40,506 bases of DNA, taken from NCBI GenBank assembly GCA_028695495.1, contig JAQVIX010000013.1, forward strand, positions 1 to 40,506, given 5' to 3'. Within the stretch, counting starts at the first letter, position 1; every line of letters begins with the position of its first letter. The stretch is from Candidatus Cloacimonadota bacterium. GTDB lineage: Bacteria; Cloacimonadota; Cloacimonadia; Cloacimonadales; Cloacimonadaceae. Of this stretch, positions 1 through 8,402 are shown piece by piece. The notes beneath the pieces were generated by a model that ran no database searches, was not told the origin of the DNA, and worked only from the letters and a program-made list of their open reading frames with translations. A program made the position numbers and the translations under genes.

Positions 1-36
1 TATAGCTCCACCAAGAAAATGATCATGATGAAGTAA
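1..36 (+). CDS. Possible C-terminal tail of a gene entering from the left edge
   Basis: Frame 1 is open from base 1 and ends in TAA at 34-36, giving a short lysine/methionine-rich tail (YSSTKKMIMMK). An intrinsic terminator follows 21 bases later, which is what one expects after the last gene of an operon. Eleven codons are too few to identify a family, and an open frame this short could occur by chance. Confidence 0.3.
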   Translation, partial: YSSTKKMIMMK

Positions 37-57
37 TATTCATCACTACATAATGAA

Positions 58-84
58 AGCCTGGCTGTAATGGTCGGGCTTTTT
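58..84 (+). terminator. Intrinsic terminator
   Basis: AGCCTGGC (58-65) pairs with GTCGGGCT (73-80) through eight pairs, two of them G-T wobbles, with a 7-nt loop and a TTTTT run at the end. It probably ends the transcript of the gene whose tail lies at 1-36. Confidence 0.6.
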
Positions 85-314
85 GTTAGGTGTCAGGTTT
101 CAGGTGTCGGGGCTGCGCTCGGCAGCCAAGCCCTTGGAGTTAATGGCGCTTATCCGCCTTTTACCCGATCAACGCCTTTCACAAGCGACATTGACTTCAA
201 GTGGCGGCAGCTAACAACGATAATAGTTCGTGAAGTCTATGGCGGCTGTAAATCCGGATAAGGGTATTCATATCTTGCCGCCATAAACTCCACGGTGCAT
301 AGGCTCTTCCTCTA

Positions 315-387
315 TTGCCTCCCTCGCAATGCCCTCACCTCTACCGGCAATTTCGGCGTAGAGACGAGGGCATTGCGAGGGAGGCAA
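315..387. repeat. Long perfect inverted repeat / hairpin
   Basis: Bases 315-336 pair perfectly with 366-387 (22 bp). After a 2x2 internal loop, a further 6-bp stem forms (339-344 with 358-363). Any transcript through it would fold into a very stable hairpin. The motif ATTGCGAGGGAGG resembles, from memory, widely dispersed bacterial intergenic palindromes; I could not check this. Confidence 0.75.
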
Positions 388-436
388 ACGAGAAAGAAAC
401 GAAAATGGAAACAAGATAGATGCCACATCTACGATA

Positions 437-551
437 CAGGTTGTCCAGAAATATGCAAAAATACAACAACAAGAAATGTCCTCACCTGAAATGTAGGGGT
501 TCAAGGCACCCAAACCCGCCGAGAATTACACGCAACAGGTAATCATTACTT
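437..551 (-). mobile_element. MITE-like repeat, copy A (truncated, inverted)
   Basis: On the minus strand this reads as the right part of the element present in full at 14638-14847 and 26190-26433: the TAATGATTACC block, the CGGCGGGTTTGGGTGCC block, the GACATTTCTTG block, then a terminal repeat close to ATTTCTGGACAACCTG. The left half of the element is missing; similarity stops near base 551. It contains no coding sequence. Confidence 0.7.
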
Positions 552-589
552 GATGATTGTGTCTTTTTTCGTAAATGTGAAGATTTTGA

Positions 590-611
590 GGGCAGACACG
601 CAGGTCTGCCC
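590..611. repeat. 8-bp palindromic hairpin repeat
   Basis: GGGCAGAC (590-597) and GTCTGCCC (604-611) are perfect complements around a 6-nt loop, followed by CTAC. This type of GGGCAGAC...GTCTGCCCCTAC hairpin is familiar from many bacterial intergenic regions, but that is from memory and not tested here. Confidence 0.5.
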
Positions 612-789
612 CTACAATTCCGTGGTGGCATTCGCATAGATTAGCGGTTAAAACCCTTATGCCGCTTCCAACACATTATGTATGAACCGAACGCAGCTAC
701 GAACAACCTGCGCTTGCGCAGCCGCCATTATTCATTTGCGAGTTTGCTCGCATGCCCGACACCTGAAACCTGATACCTGGATATTTTTC

Positions 790-817
790 TTGACATTATC
801 TTAGCATCAGATAAATT
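790..817 (+). promoter_or_regulatory. Candidate sigma-70 promoter of rpsU
   Basis: A perfect -35 TTGACA (790-795) is followed after 16 nt by a weaker -10 TAAATT (812-817). The start would fall near 824, leaving a leader of about 28 nt that contains the AAGGAGGTGA ribosome site at 837-846. The -10 is imperfect, so the exact start is uncertain. Confidence 0.45.
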
Positions 818-851
818 GAACTCTCAGTATAGAAAAAAGGAGGTGATTTGT

Positions 852-1058
852 TTGCCGACCGTCATCGCAAAAGAAAATGAGTCCTTTGATTATCTTTTGA
901 AACGATTTAAAAAGAAGTGCGAAAAAGCCGCAATTCTTTCGGAAATAAAGAAGAATCAGGCCTACGAAAAGCCAAGCGTAAAGAAAAAGCGCGAAGCCAA
1001 CGCAGCCAGACGCAAGATGCTGAAGCTTCAGCGCCGCATGCAACGCTACATGAGATAA
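852..1058 (+). CDS. rpsU: 30S ribosomal protein bS21
   Basis: Encodes a 68-residue basic protein of the small ribosomal subunit that helps initiation-region mRNA pairing near the 3' end of 16S rRNA. The family signature is clear: an N-terminal VIAKENESFD segment, then LLKRFKKKCEKAAILSEIKK, then YEKPSVKKKRE and an Arg/Lys-rich tail. The TTG at 852 is chosen because a near-perfect AAGGAGGTGA ribosome site sits 5 nt upstream and the product then starts MPTVIAKENES like its relatives; the longer frame from TTG at 816 runs through the ribosome site. It lies ahead of cvpA-mutS2-dnaG-rpoD, recalling the rpsU-dnaG-rpoD operon, but a strong terminator separates it, so it is probably expressed mostly on its own. 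Confidence 0.93.
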   Translation: MPTVIAKENESFDYLLKRFKKKCEKAAILSEIKKNQAYEKPSVKKKREANAARRKMLKLQRRMQRYMR

Positions 1059-1085
1059 GCCCTTTTTATAGGCTTGAAATGAATT

Positions 1086-1123
1086 GCATACAGGGATCCT
1101 AAAAATCCCTGTGTGCTGTTTTT
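1086..1123 (+). terminator. Intrinsic terminator after rpsU
   Basis: GCATACAGGGAT (1086-1097) pairs with ATCCCTGTGTGC (1105-1116), a 12-bp stem with one wobble and a 7-nt loop, followed by TGTTTTT. It lies 27 nt past the rpsU stop and should uncouple the abundant S21 message from the downstream genes. Confidence 0.85.
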
Positions 1124-1146
1124 ATCTAAATAAATAGAGGTACCAA

Positions 1147-1671
1147 ATGGGTGTAATTGATTGGATTATCGTCATCTTCCTGCTGGTTTTCATTGTAATA
1201 GGGATACGGCGCGGTTTGGCAGGAGCGCTTATCCAGCTGGCAGGTTTTATCCTAAGTTTCTTTTTGGTAGGGCATTACTATCCGCTATTGGCAAATCAGC
1301 TAATGCTCAAATATGGCATTATGAAGCTTTGGGCTACCATCTTTGCCGTAATTATGATTCTTATCCTGATTACCGTTGTTATCCGTTTTGTCACCTGGGC
1401 GATCAATCGCTTTATCAAGAGCTTGAGGCTTTCCAATCTCAATCGCTTTTTAGGGGCACTTTTTGGTTTGCTCAATGGGCTGCTTTTGGTAATCATCTTT
1501 AGCATTGTAATGGACTATATGCCAAATCTTTCTACTCCCTTAAAAGATGGCAGGAAACACCGGGTTTATGCTGCGGTAGATGTGCTAAAAAACGACCTTT
1601 TTGATACTTTGAAGCTGCAAAGCCGCCTGAAATACATCGATATGTCTGCCAAACAAAAGCCCAAGGAGTAG
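1147..1671 (+). CDS. cvpA: CvpA family membrane protein
   Basis: A 174-residue integral membrane protein. The N-terminus (IDWIIVIFLLVFIVIGIRRG) matches the CvpA pattern of a first membrane helix followed by a charged turn and a glycine-rich second helix. Four hydrophobic helices can be seen at about 5-20, 25-48, 62-85 and 100-122, followed by a polar cytoplasmic tail. The family is named for colicin V production; its biochemical role is not settled, though envelope stability has been implicated in enterobacteria. The start ATG has AGAGG 5 nt upstream. It is 9 nt ahead of mutS2, a pairing common in other bacteria. Family call firm, function open. Confidence 0.82.
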   Translation: MGVIDWIIVIFLLVFIVIGIRRGLAGALIQLAGFILSFFLVGHYYPLLANQLMLKYGIMKLWATIFAVIMILILITVVIRFVTWAINRFIKSLRLSNLNRFLGALFGLLNGLLLVIIFSIVMDYMPNLSTPLKDGRKHRVYAAVDVLKNDLFDTLKLQSRLKYIDMSAKQKPKE

Positions 1672-1680
1672 TAAAACACC

Positions 1681-4020
1681 TTGATTGACCTCGAATATCC
1701 CCAGCTTGTAATGCAGATAGCCCTGCGCTGCCATAGCGATTTGGGCAAACACATAGCGCAAAAACTGCAACCCTTGGTGAGTCTGGATAAAATCCGTAAA
1801 TCTCAGGCATTGATCGGCTCTTTTCAAGAGGCGCTTCAACGTGGATTGGAGCTAAACTTGGGAGACTTGCTGGAACTGGAGCCGCTCTTTAAAGAGCAGG
1901 GCATCTTCGATTGGGAAGAATTCCGGGTATTGGCGCTTAATGCCGAACTGGCGGTAATTGCACACAGCAAGTTAGAGGCTTTTGAGGATTACCCTTTGGC
2001 GCGTAAACAGATAGAGCGTTTGGTACCCATGCCGGATATCATGCAGGCTTTTAATCGCATCTTCGATGTGGAAGGCGATGTAATGGACAACGCCTCGCCG
2101 GAGCTTTTTCAAATCCGCAAAAGGATCATGTCCATCCGCAGCCGTGTACAAAAAACCGTGCAAAATATGCTGGGGGAACCCCGCCTTTCCTCCTATTTGC
2201 AAGACCATTTTGTAACCCAAAGAGAAGAGCGCTTTGTGCTGCCGATCAAGGAATCTGCCGCACCCTTTGTAAATGGCATTGTGCAGGGGCGTTCCAGCAG
2301 CAAAGCCACGGTGTTTATCGAGCCGGCGGAGATAGTGCCGATGAACAACGAGCTTCAGATGGCAAAGCAGGATGAAAAGCGGGAAATCTACCGTATCTTA
2401 AGGGATTTTAGCCTCTCCATTCTATTGCGTAAGGATGCCTTTTTGCGCAATCAAACGAATCTGGCGGAATTGGACTACCTTTATGCCTGTGCGCGGCTGG
2501 GTGTGGCTATCAAGTCTCAGGTGCCCAGAATGCACAGCCAGCCCACTCTTAAGCTTATCTCTGCGCGACATCCGCTTTTGATCTTGCGCATGATCTCCGA
2601 AGGCGGCAGAGATGCCTATCATAAAGTGGTACCCTTTGATCTAAATCTGGGCGAGGATTACAATCTACTTATTCTCTCCGGACCCAATACCGGCGGTAAA
2701 ACCGTGCTAATGAAGGCAGTGGGGCTTATCACCCTGATGGCGCTTTCCGGCTTGCCTGTGCCCGTGGATGCGGATAGCGAGATTGGGCAATTTGCGGCAG
2801 TTTATGCCGATATAGGTGATGATCAGTCCATCGAAAATGCGCTTTCCACCTTCTCTTCCCATTTAGATAAGATTCGTGTAATGCTGGAAAATGCGGATAC
2901 CAATAAGCTGATTTTGATAGACGAAATTGGTGCGGCTACAGACCCGCAGCAGGGTTCCGCTTTGGCGCAGGCAATCCTGGAAAAGCTGGCAGCTTCCGGC
3001 ACCAAGGGGATAGTAACTACCCACTATACGGCGCTTAAGGTCTTTGCCGAAAACCACGCCGGTTGCATCAATGCCAGTATGCAGTTTGATCTCAAAAGCA
3101 TGATTCCCACTTACCGCTTTAGCCCAAATATCCCCGGCGATAGCTTTGCCATCGAGGTGGCAGCATCTTTGGGCATGGAGCCTTCGCTTATCGAGCGCGC
3201 CAAAAGCCTGGCGGGGAGTCAAAATCTGGAGTTTACCGCTCTGCTAAAGAAAATGCAGGAAGAAAAGAAGAACTTTGCCCGCCAAAGCTATCAATTTGAG
3301 CTAAAAAGCCGCAACCTGGAAGCCAAGCTTCAGGAATTGGACGAACGGGAAGCGGAGTGGCAAAAGGAGCTAAAGAGCCGCAGGAAACAGCATCTTAAAG
3401 AGCTGCAAGGGGAGCTACTTCACTACCAAAAGCTCTATACCAAAGAGATAAGTGAGCTTAAAAACCTGGATAAGGAAGAACGTAAGAAGCTTTCGGAAAG
3501 AAAATTGCAAGTTATTACGGATAAGGCTTTGGAGATTTCCGAAGAGCTAATCAAGAGCAATGCCGAAGGCAGACTGCCACTTAGAAATCCCAAAGCTGGC
3601 GATAAGGTATGGCTTGCCAATTTCGATGCCGATGCCATCATTTTGTCCATCGAAGGCGAAAGCGCCAGGGTGGATATGAATGGCATCAGCTTCAAAACCG
3701 AGCTGAGCAATCTTTACCCGCCCCAGCGCGAGGATACCGAACCCGTAAAGCCACTGGTGCGTGTGCAGAGCAATATTCGGGTGCAAACCGAACTAAAGCT
3801 TTTGGGGCTTACCTTTGAGGAAGCCCAGCCGTTGATAGATGAGTTTTTGGATAACGCTGCCATGGCGGGAATCGGCACCCTGCGCATCGTACACGGCAAA
3901 GGCACCGGCGCCCTAAGAGACAAGGTGCAAAGCTATCTAAAGAAGAATAAGAGAATTAAAAGCCTGGAGACCCCGCCGCTTTTTGAAGGCGGCAGTGGCG
4001 TTACCGTGGTGAGATTGTAA
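1681..4020 (+). CDS. mutS2: MutS2 family ATPase with C-terminal Smr domain
   Basis: A 779-residue MutS2 protein, a family that acts on branched DNA or collided ribosomes rather than in mismatch repair. Seen in order: MutS core (about 1-320); Walker A GPNTGGKT near 334-341; Walker B LILIDEIGAATDP near 410-422; the TTHY switch segment; a long charged coiled coil (about 510-630); a KOW-like linker; and a Smr domain (about 700-779) with HGKGTG at 738-743 and the GGSGVTVV end. The usual LDLRG motif at the start of Smr reads LKLLG (705-709), so the Asp and Arg linked to nuclease activity in studied homologues are missing. The start is TTG, with AAGGAG unusually far (12 nt) upstream; a later start would cut into the conserved N-terminus. 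It sits 5 nt before dnaG. Confidence 0.93.
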   Translation: MIDLEYPQLVMQIALRCHSDLGKHIAQKLQPLVSLDKIRKSQALIGSFQEALQRGLELNLGDLLELEPLFKEQGIFDWEEFRVLALNAELAVIAHSKLEAFEDYPLARKQIERLVPMPDIMQAFNRIFDVEGDVMDNASPELFQIRKRIMSIRSRVQKTVQNMLGEPRLSSYLQDHFVTQREERFVLPIKESAAPFVNGIVQGRSSSKATVFIEPAEIVPMNNELQMAKQDEKREIYRILRDFSLSILLRKDAFLRNQTNLAELDYLYACARLGVAIKSQVPRMHSQPTLKLISARHPLLILRMISEGGRDAYHKVVPFDLNLGEDYNLLILSGPNTGGKTVLMKAVGLITLMALSGLPVPVDADSEIGQFAAVYADIGDDQSIENALSTFSSHLDKIRVMLENADTNKLILIDEIGAATDPQQGSALAQAILEKLAASGTKGIVTTHYTALKVFAENHAGCINASMQFDLKSMIPTYRFSPNIPGDSFAIEVAASLGMEPSLIERAKSLAGSQNLEFTALLKKMQEEKKNFARQSYQFELKSRNLEAKLQELDEREAEWQKELKSRRKQHLKELQGELLHYQKLYTKEISELKNLDKEERKKLSERKLQVITDKALEISEELIKSNAEGRLPLRNPKAGDKVWLANFDADAIILSIEGESARVDMNGISFKTELSNLYPPQREDTEPVKPLVRVQSNIRVQTELKLLGLTFEEAQPLIDEFLDNAAMAGIGTLRIVHGKGTGALRDKVQSYLKKNKRIKSLETPPLFEGGSGVTVVRL

Positions 4021-4025
4021 AGATT

Positions 4026-5747
4026 ATGGACAATAGCCTGATAGACCAGATAAGACACGCAAACGACATCGTGGATGTAATCCAAAGCTACATCCCGCTG
4101 AAGCACGTGGGTTCAAATTGGCGCGGCATTTGTCCCTTTCATTCGGATACCCGCCCCTCGCTGTATATAAGCCAGCCCAAGCAGATCTTCAAATGCTTTG
4201 CCTGTGGCAAGGGCGGCAATGTATTCACCTTTGTGCAGGATTACGAGAAGCTTAGCTTTATCGAGGCGGTAAAGCAGCTTGCCCGCCGCGCAGGCATCCA
4301 GATACCGGATCAATACCGCAGCAAAACCGTATCTACAAAACGGCAGCAGCTCATTTTAATCTACAAAACGGCAGCGGAATTCTATAGCCAGATGCTTTTT
4401 GAACATGGCGAAGGCGCCTTGGAATACTTGCATAACCGCTCTTTTGATACCCAAACTATCAAAGAGCTATCTTTGGGCTACGCATTACCCGCACAAAAGG
4501 CGCTTTTAAATAGCCTGATGAAGGAAGGGCACGGAGTAGATATCCTCAAAGAAAGCGGGCTTTTTGGCGAGTATTCCGGCGCGGTATTAGACCTCTTTCG
4601 AGACCGCCTTATCTTCCCCATCCATAACCATACTGGAGATGTAATTGCCTTTGGCGGGCGCATCCTGGAAGCCAAAGAAAACGTGGGCAAATATATCAAT
4701 TCCCCAGGCACCGAGCTATATACCAAAGGCAAAGAGCTTTACGGGCTTTACAAAACCAAATACATCATCAGCAAGAAAGACCAGGTTTTGGTATGCGAAG
4801 GCTATTTCGATTTCCTGCGTTTATACGGCAGTGGCTTCGACAATTCTGTGGCATCCCTGGGAACGGCGCTTACCGAGGAGCAGGTGCTGCTTTTGGCACG
4901 CTATACCAAGAAAGCGGTAATGCTGTATGACGGCGATAGTGCCGGCATCAAAGCGGCGGTAAGAGGGGCGCTTAGCTGCCTTAGCCGCGGCATGGAAGTG
5001 CGCATTGTGCTCTTTCCCGAAAAGCACGATCCGGATAGCTATCTGTTGCAATTTGGCAAAGATGCCATGCAAGAGCTTATCGATAGCGCCCCGGAATTTA
5101 TCCAGTTTTGGGCAAACAATCCCAAGCTGGAAAGCCCGGTAAAAGAGCGCATAGAGATGGTATTGGACGCTTTAAGGAGTCTGGACGACCCCATCCAGAA
5201 GGAGCTGTATATCCGGCAAGTCTCGGAAGCCTTTGGCATCTCCGTAAATACCCTCTTTGCTTCGCTAAAGCGCAGTTCCGGCAGCTACAGAGCAGCGGAA
5301 AAGCCGGAGATCAAACCGGATTTTGAGAGTCCGGAAGAGCGTCAGAGCCTCATTTTGGCATTAAGAGATGTAAATAACTATAATTTGCTTGCCAAAGAGT
5401 TGAAAGTGGATTATTATACTAATAGATTGTATAGGCGTGTCTTCACGTTTTTACAGGAAAAGCTGGAACAAAACCCGGATACAGACGCAGCGGCACTGCT
5501 GGATATGGCAGAAGAAAGCGATTTGAAGGATATACTCGCCGAATTGCTCTTGGACGAAGGGGAGTTTCCGGCAATAAATAAGATTATAGAGGCTATAAAA
5601 TTGCGCAAGATAGAGAACGATCTTAAGCTTTTGGACAAAGCTATCGCTCAAGACCCAGAAAATCAAGAATTAAAAGCTGAAAGAAAGAAACTCTCGCGCA
5701 TTCATAGTTCAATTACCACAAAAGTCGTAAAAAGGTTACCATATTAG
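4026..5747 (+). CDS. dnaG: DNA primase
   Basis: Makes RNA primers at the replication fork. The 573-residue protein has the DnaG order: N-terminal zinc ribbon (C36, H39, C57, C60); catalytic core with the TOPRIM acidic motifs EGYFD near 258 and DGDSAG near 302; and a helical C-terminal region (about 430-573) of the kind that binds the replicative helicase. Length is normal for the family. Start ATG lies 5 nt after the mutS2 stop, with only a weak ribosome site, so translational coupling to mutS2 is likely. rpoD follows after 28 nt, giving the conserved dnaG-rpoD pair. Confidence 0.96.
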   Translation: MDNSLIDQIRHANDIVDVIQSYIPLKHVGSNWRGICPFHSDTRPSLYISQPKQIFKCFACGKGGNVFTFVQDYEKLSFIEAVKQLARRAGIQIPDQYRSKTVSTKRQQLILIYKTAAEFYSQMLFEHGEGALEYLHNRSFDTQTIKELSLGYALPAQKALLNSLMKEGHGVDILKESGLFGEYSGAVLDLFRDRLIFPIHNHTGDVIAFGGRILEAKENVGKYINSPGTELYTKGKELYGLYKTKYIISKKDQVLVCEGYFDFLRLYGSGFDNSVASLGTALTEEQVLLLARYTKKAVMLYDGDSAGIKAAVRGALSCLSRGMEVRIVLFPEKHDPDSYLLQFGKDAMQELIDSAPEFIQFWANNPKLESPVKERIEMVLDALRSLDDPIQKELYIRQVSEAFGISVNTLFASLKRSSGSYRAAEKPEIKPDFESPEERQSLILALRDVNNYNLLAKELKVDYYTNRLYRRVFTFLQEKLEQNPDTDAAALLDMAEESDLKDILAELLLDEGEFPAINKIIEAIKLRKIENDLKLLDKAIAQDPENQELKAERKKLSRIHSSITTKVVKRLPY

Positions 5748-5775
5748 GGAGAGGACAATATCCTAAGGAGCATTG

Positions 5776-7515
5776 ATGATTACTTATAACGAATGCTTGA
5801 AAAAGCTGGTGGATCTTGGCAAGGAATCTGGCTACATCACCTTTAAACAGATTAACGAGATACTGCCCAATAGCCCCTTCTTTTTGGACAAAGTAGATGA
5901 CATCATTTTTGATCTTTCTCAGGATGGGATAGAGATCGTAGATGAAACCGAAAAGCGCATCACCAAAAGCGGCGCTGCCCTGCGCAAGCCAGCCGCCCCC
6001 AAAAAGTACAAATCCAAACGTTTCTATGACGACCCTGTGCGCATGTATCTGCGCGAGATGGGCAGGGTGCCCTTGCTGGATAGGGAAGGCGAGGTGCGCG
6101 TAGCCAAAAAGATAGAAACATACCAGAAAATGATAAATCAAAACGTATTCCAGGCAGGTTCTACTTTGCGCGAAATGTATAACTTCCTGCATCGCTACCG
6201 CGAGCGCCGCGTAAGGCTGGACCAGATATTTAAGATGGATATCGGCACCTGGATCGAGAAAAACCAGGATCAAAAGCTGATTGACCGCTTCAAAGAAATC
6301 CTGAAAGAAAACGAAGGGACGCTGGATAAGATTGGCTCGATCCTGGATAATTGCGATTTTGACGATACCGGCAGCGCCAGCCGCCAGGAAGAGATAGACG
6401 CCCTGCGCGATCTGGTGGTAAGCACCTTTATGAGCCTTTCTTACAACGATAAGCTAATCAAGCGCATGGTGTATCGCATCCGCAGCCTGGTTGACCGCAT
6501 CAAGGAAAGCAACAACTCCATCAACGAGCTTACCCGCATCAAACGCTATACCATAGACGAGATCTGCACTTACGGGCGCCGCGCCAAAAAGAGCGATGAA
6601 GATATGGAAGAGGTGCGCGCCGAGACCAATATAGACCCGAATGTATTTATCGAAACCCTGCGCAAGATCAAAAACGCCCGCCGCAAGATTCGCCGCGTAG
6701 AGCTGGAAACCAAGATGACGGGCAATGAATTGGTCTTTTTGGAGCGCGAGATAGACCGTGCCGAGCGCAACAAGGAAAAGGCGCAGAACGAGATGATAGA
6801 AGCAAACGTGCGCCTGGTGATAAGCATTGCAAAGCGCTACAATAACCGCGGATTGGAGTTTCTAGACCTCATTCAGGAAGGCAATACCGGACTCATGCGC
6901 GCCGTGGAGAAATATGACTATCGCAAAGGCTTCAAGTTCAGCACTTATGCCACCTGGTGGATACGCCAGGCGATTACCCGCGCTATTGCAGACCAAGCCC
7001 GCACCATCCGCATTCCGGTGCACATGATAGAATCTATAAACAAGATAAACCGCACCAGCCGCCGCCTAATGCAAAAGCTGGGGCGCGAGCCTTACCCCGA
7101 AGAGATTTCGGAAGTATTGGATATGCCGGTGGATAAGATTAAAAACATCCTTTCCATCAGCAAAGAGCCTGTTTCGCTGGATAAACCCATCGGGCATGAT
7201 AGCGAAGATAGCATCTTGGGAGATTTTATAGAGGATAGAACCATTATCTCGCCTGAGCGCTTGGCCGAACGGAACCTCCTAAAAGAACAGATGGATGAGG
7301 TGCTAAAGACCCTTACCCCGCGTGAAGAGCGGGTGATACGCCTGCGCTTTGGCATCGATGATGGCTACCACCGCACTTTGGAAGAGGTGGGAAATATCTT
7401 TCAGGTTACCCGCGAGCGCATCCGCCAGATTGAGGATAAGGCGCTTAAGAAACTAAGGCATCCCAGCCGCGCGGTGATACTCCAGCAATTCCTGGATAAC
7501 TTCCACCTGCAATAA
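5776..7515 (+). CDS. rpoD: RNA polymerase primary sigma factor (sigma-70)
   Basis: Housekeeping sigma factor, 579 residues. Visible regions: region 1.1 (about 1-75); region 1.2 with [17 protein letters not shown]; a non-conserved insertion (about 130-330); region 2 with [19 protein letters not shown] and [13 protein letters not shown] for -10 recognition; region 3; and region 4 with [20 protein letters not shown] for -35 recognition. ATG at 5776 is preferred over the in-frame TTG at 5773 because AAGGAG (5765-5770) then has a 5-nt spacing. The conserved recognition helices predict TTGACA/TATAAT-type promoters, in line with the promoter-like sites found in this window. Confidence 0.96.
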   Translation: MITYNECLKKLVDLGKESGYITFKQINEILPNSPFFLDKVDDIIFDLSQDGIEIVDETEKRITKSGAALRKPAAPKKYKSKRFYDDPVRMYLREMGRVPLLDREGEVRVAKKIETYQKMINQNVFQAGSTLREMYNFLHRYRERRVRLDQIFKMDIGTWIEKNQDQKLIDRFKEILKENEGTLDKIGSILDNCDFDDTGSASRQEEIDALRDLVVSTFMSLSYNDKLIKRMVYRIRSLVDRIKESNNSINELTRIKRYTIDEICTYGRRAKKSDEDMEEVRAETNIDPNVFIETLRKIKNARRKIRRVELETKMTGNELVFLEREIDRAERNKEKAQNEMIEANVRLVISIAKRYNNRGLEFLDLIQEGNTGLMRAVEKYDYRKGFKFSTYATWWIRQAITRAIADQARTIRIPVHMIESINKINRTSRRLMQKLGREPYPEEISEVLDMPVDKIKNILSISKEPVSLDKPIGHDSEDSILGDFIEDRTIISPERLAERNLLKEQMDEVLKTLTPREERVIRLRFGIDDGYHRTLEEVGNIFQVTRERIRQIEDKALKKLRHPSRAVILQQFLDNFHLQ

Positions 7516-7565
7516 CCCTACAATAGCCACGCTGCGGCAGCCGCCACAAAGCGCAGCACAGGCTT

Positions 7566-8357
7566 TTAGATACCGAGCTTTTGGCACGCCAGACGGGCTG
7601 CTTCCTGGTGTGCCGATTTCTTTGTATTGCCTTTACCTACGCAGCTTAGCTTACTGCCTACTTTTACCTCCACCACAAATGTCTTTTGGTGTTCTGGTCC
7701 CTCTTCGGAGATGGTCACATATTTGGGCGGTTCCTGATTGCGCCCCTGCAAATACTCCTGCAATATGGATTTGTAGTTTACCAATTCATCACGGGTAATA
7801 AGCTCGCTATAGTCCTTTAATACATGCACTTTGATGAATCTTGCCGCCGCCGCAATCCCGCTATCCAGATAGATGGCGCAGATCAGCGCTTCCACGCTAT
7901 CCGAGAGGATGGAAGGCTTATTTGCCCCGCCGGAAGCAGCTTCTTCCGGGCTGAGCAGGATGTATTTATTTAGCTCCAGATTTTGCGCCTTGAGGGTAAG
8001 ATAGGTTTCGGATACAATCTTGGATTTTAGCTTGGAAAGCTTGCCTTCCTGCTCGTTAGGATGGGCGATAAAAAGCTCTTTGGAGATGATAAAGCCCAGG
8101 ATGCTATCTCCCAGAAACTCCATGCGTTCAAAGGGTGAAGGTGCTTTGTGATCGTCAAAATGCCGGCGCAGGTAGGATTTATGCGTAAGCGCCGCCTTGA
8201 GCAGATTGGTGTCGGAAAAGCTATAGTCTATGCGCTTCTGAAGCTGAGCCAGGCTTTTCTCCCACTTCTCGTAAGGCTCCGGCATGCGCTTGCCATTGAA
8301 GTAATCCCAGATTTGTGCGGCGATCTTCTTTAGTTTGGAACTCATAATATAATACAT
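7566..8357 (-). CDS. rnc: Ribonuclease III
   Basis: Double-strand-specific endoribonuclease that processes rRNA precursors and some mRNAs. The 263-residue protein has the catalytic signature ERMEFLGDSILGF (77-89, with E80 and D84) and the second acidic pair D153/E156 in DSVEALICAIYLDSG, followed by a double-stranded-RNA-binding domain (about 190-263) ending in KKSAHQEAARLACQKL. The ATG at 8357 is chosen: AGAG lies just upstream inside a hairpin arm, while the alternative ATG at 8345 has no ribosome site. It is the last gene of the fatty-acid operon, 45 nt after fabF. That gap is almost wholly a 17-bp hairpin that abuts the start codon. Confidence 0.95.
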   Translation of the reverse strand: MYYIMSSKLKKIAAQIWDYFNGKRMPEPYEKWEKSLAQLQKRIDYSFSDTNLLKAALTHKSYLRRHFDDHKAPSPFERMEFLGDSILGFIISKELFIAHPNEQEGKLSKLKSKIVSETYLTLKAQNLELNKYILLSPEEAASGGANKPSILSDSVEALICAIYLDSGIAAAARFIKVHVLKDYSELITRDELVNYKSILQEYLQGRNQEPPKYVTISEEGPEHQKTFVVEVKVGSKLSCVGKGNTKKSAHQEAARLACQKLGI

Positions 8358-8399
8358 AAAGCTCTCTTTAGCTTATCAAGTAAAGCCAAAGAGAGCTTT
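8358..8399 (-). promoter_or_regulatory. 17-bp leader hairpin abutting the rnc start codon
   Basis: On the minus strand AAAGCTCTCTTT, a G-T wobble and GCTT pair with AAGC and AAAGAGAGCTTT, giving a continuous 17-bp stem around an 8-nt loop. The 3' arm ends one base before the rnc ATG and contains the only purine-rich ribosome-site candidate (AGAGAG). It could be a weak terminator after fabF (the U-tract is poor), a translation block, or an RNase III cleavage site for autoregulation, as is known for the rnc leader in E. coli. The autoregulation reading is inference. Confidence 0.7.
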
Positions 8400-8402
8400 C
8401 TT

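Larger units (their letters stand above)
88..778. repeat. Non-coding segment bracketed by 24-bp inverted heptad repeats (locus 1)
   Basis: Bases 88-111 and 755-778 are reverse complements of each other over 24 bp with one mismatch. Both are built on a 7-nt period (GGTGTCA / GGTTTCA / GGTGTCG on the left). The left arm runs into a GCTGCGCTCGG anchor at about 112-122, also found at other loci. No credible gene lies inside. The segment instead holds several hairpins: 238-246 with 277-285; 315-336 with 366-387; 590-597 with 604-611; and the palindrome CTGCGCTTGCGCAG at 708-721. It also carries a MITE-like fragment at 437-551. Function unknown; non-autonomous or recombining intergenic repeat DNA is the simplest reading. 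Confidence 0.65.

Noticed and set aside
70-261. Open frame of 63 codons at the left end
   Set aside because: It begins inside a terminator loop and runs through inverted-repeat DNA; no ribosome site and no protein-like composition.
268-513. Opposed open frames through the 315-387 hairpin
   Set aside because: The hairpin itself keeps both strands open; the products mirror the palindrome and the MITE fragment, so they are shadows of repeats.
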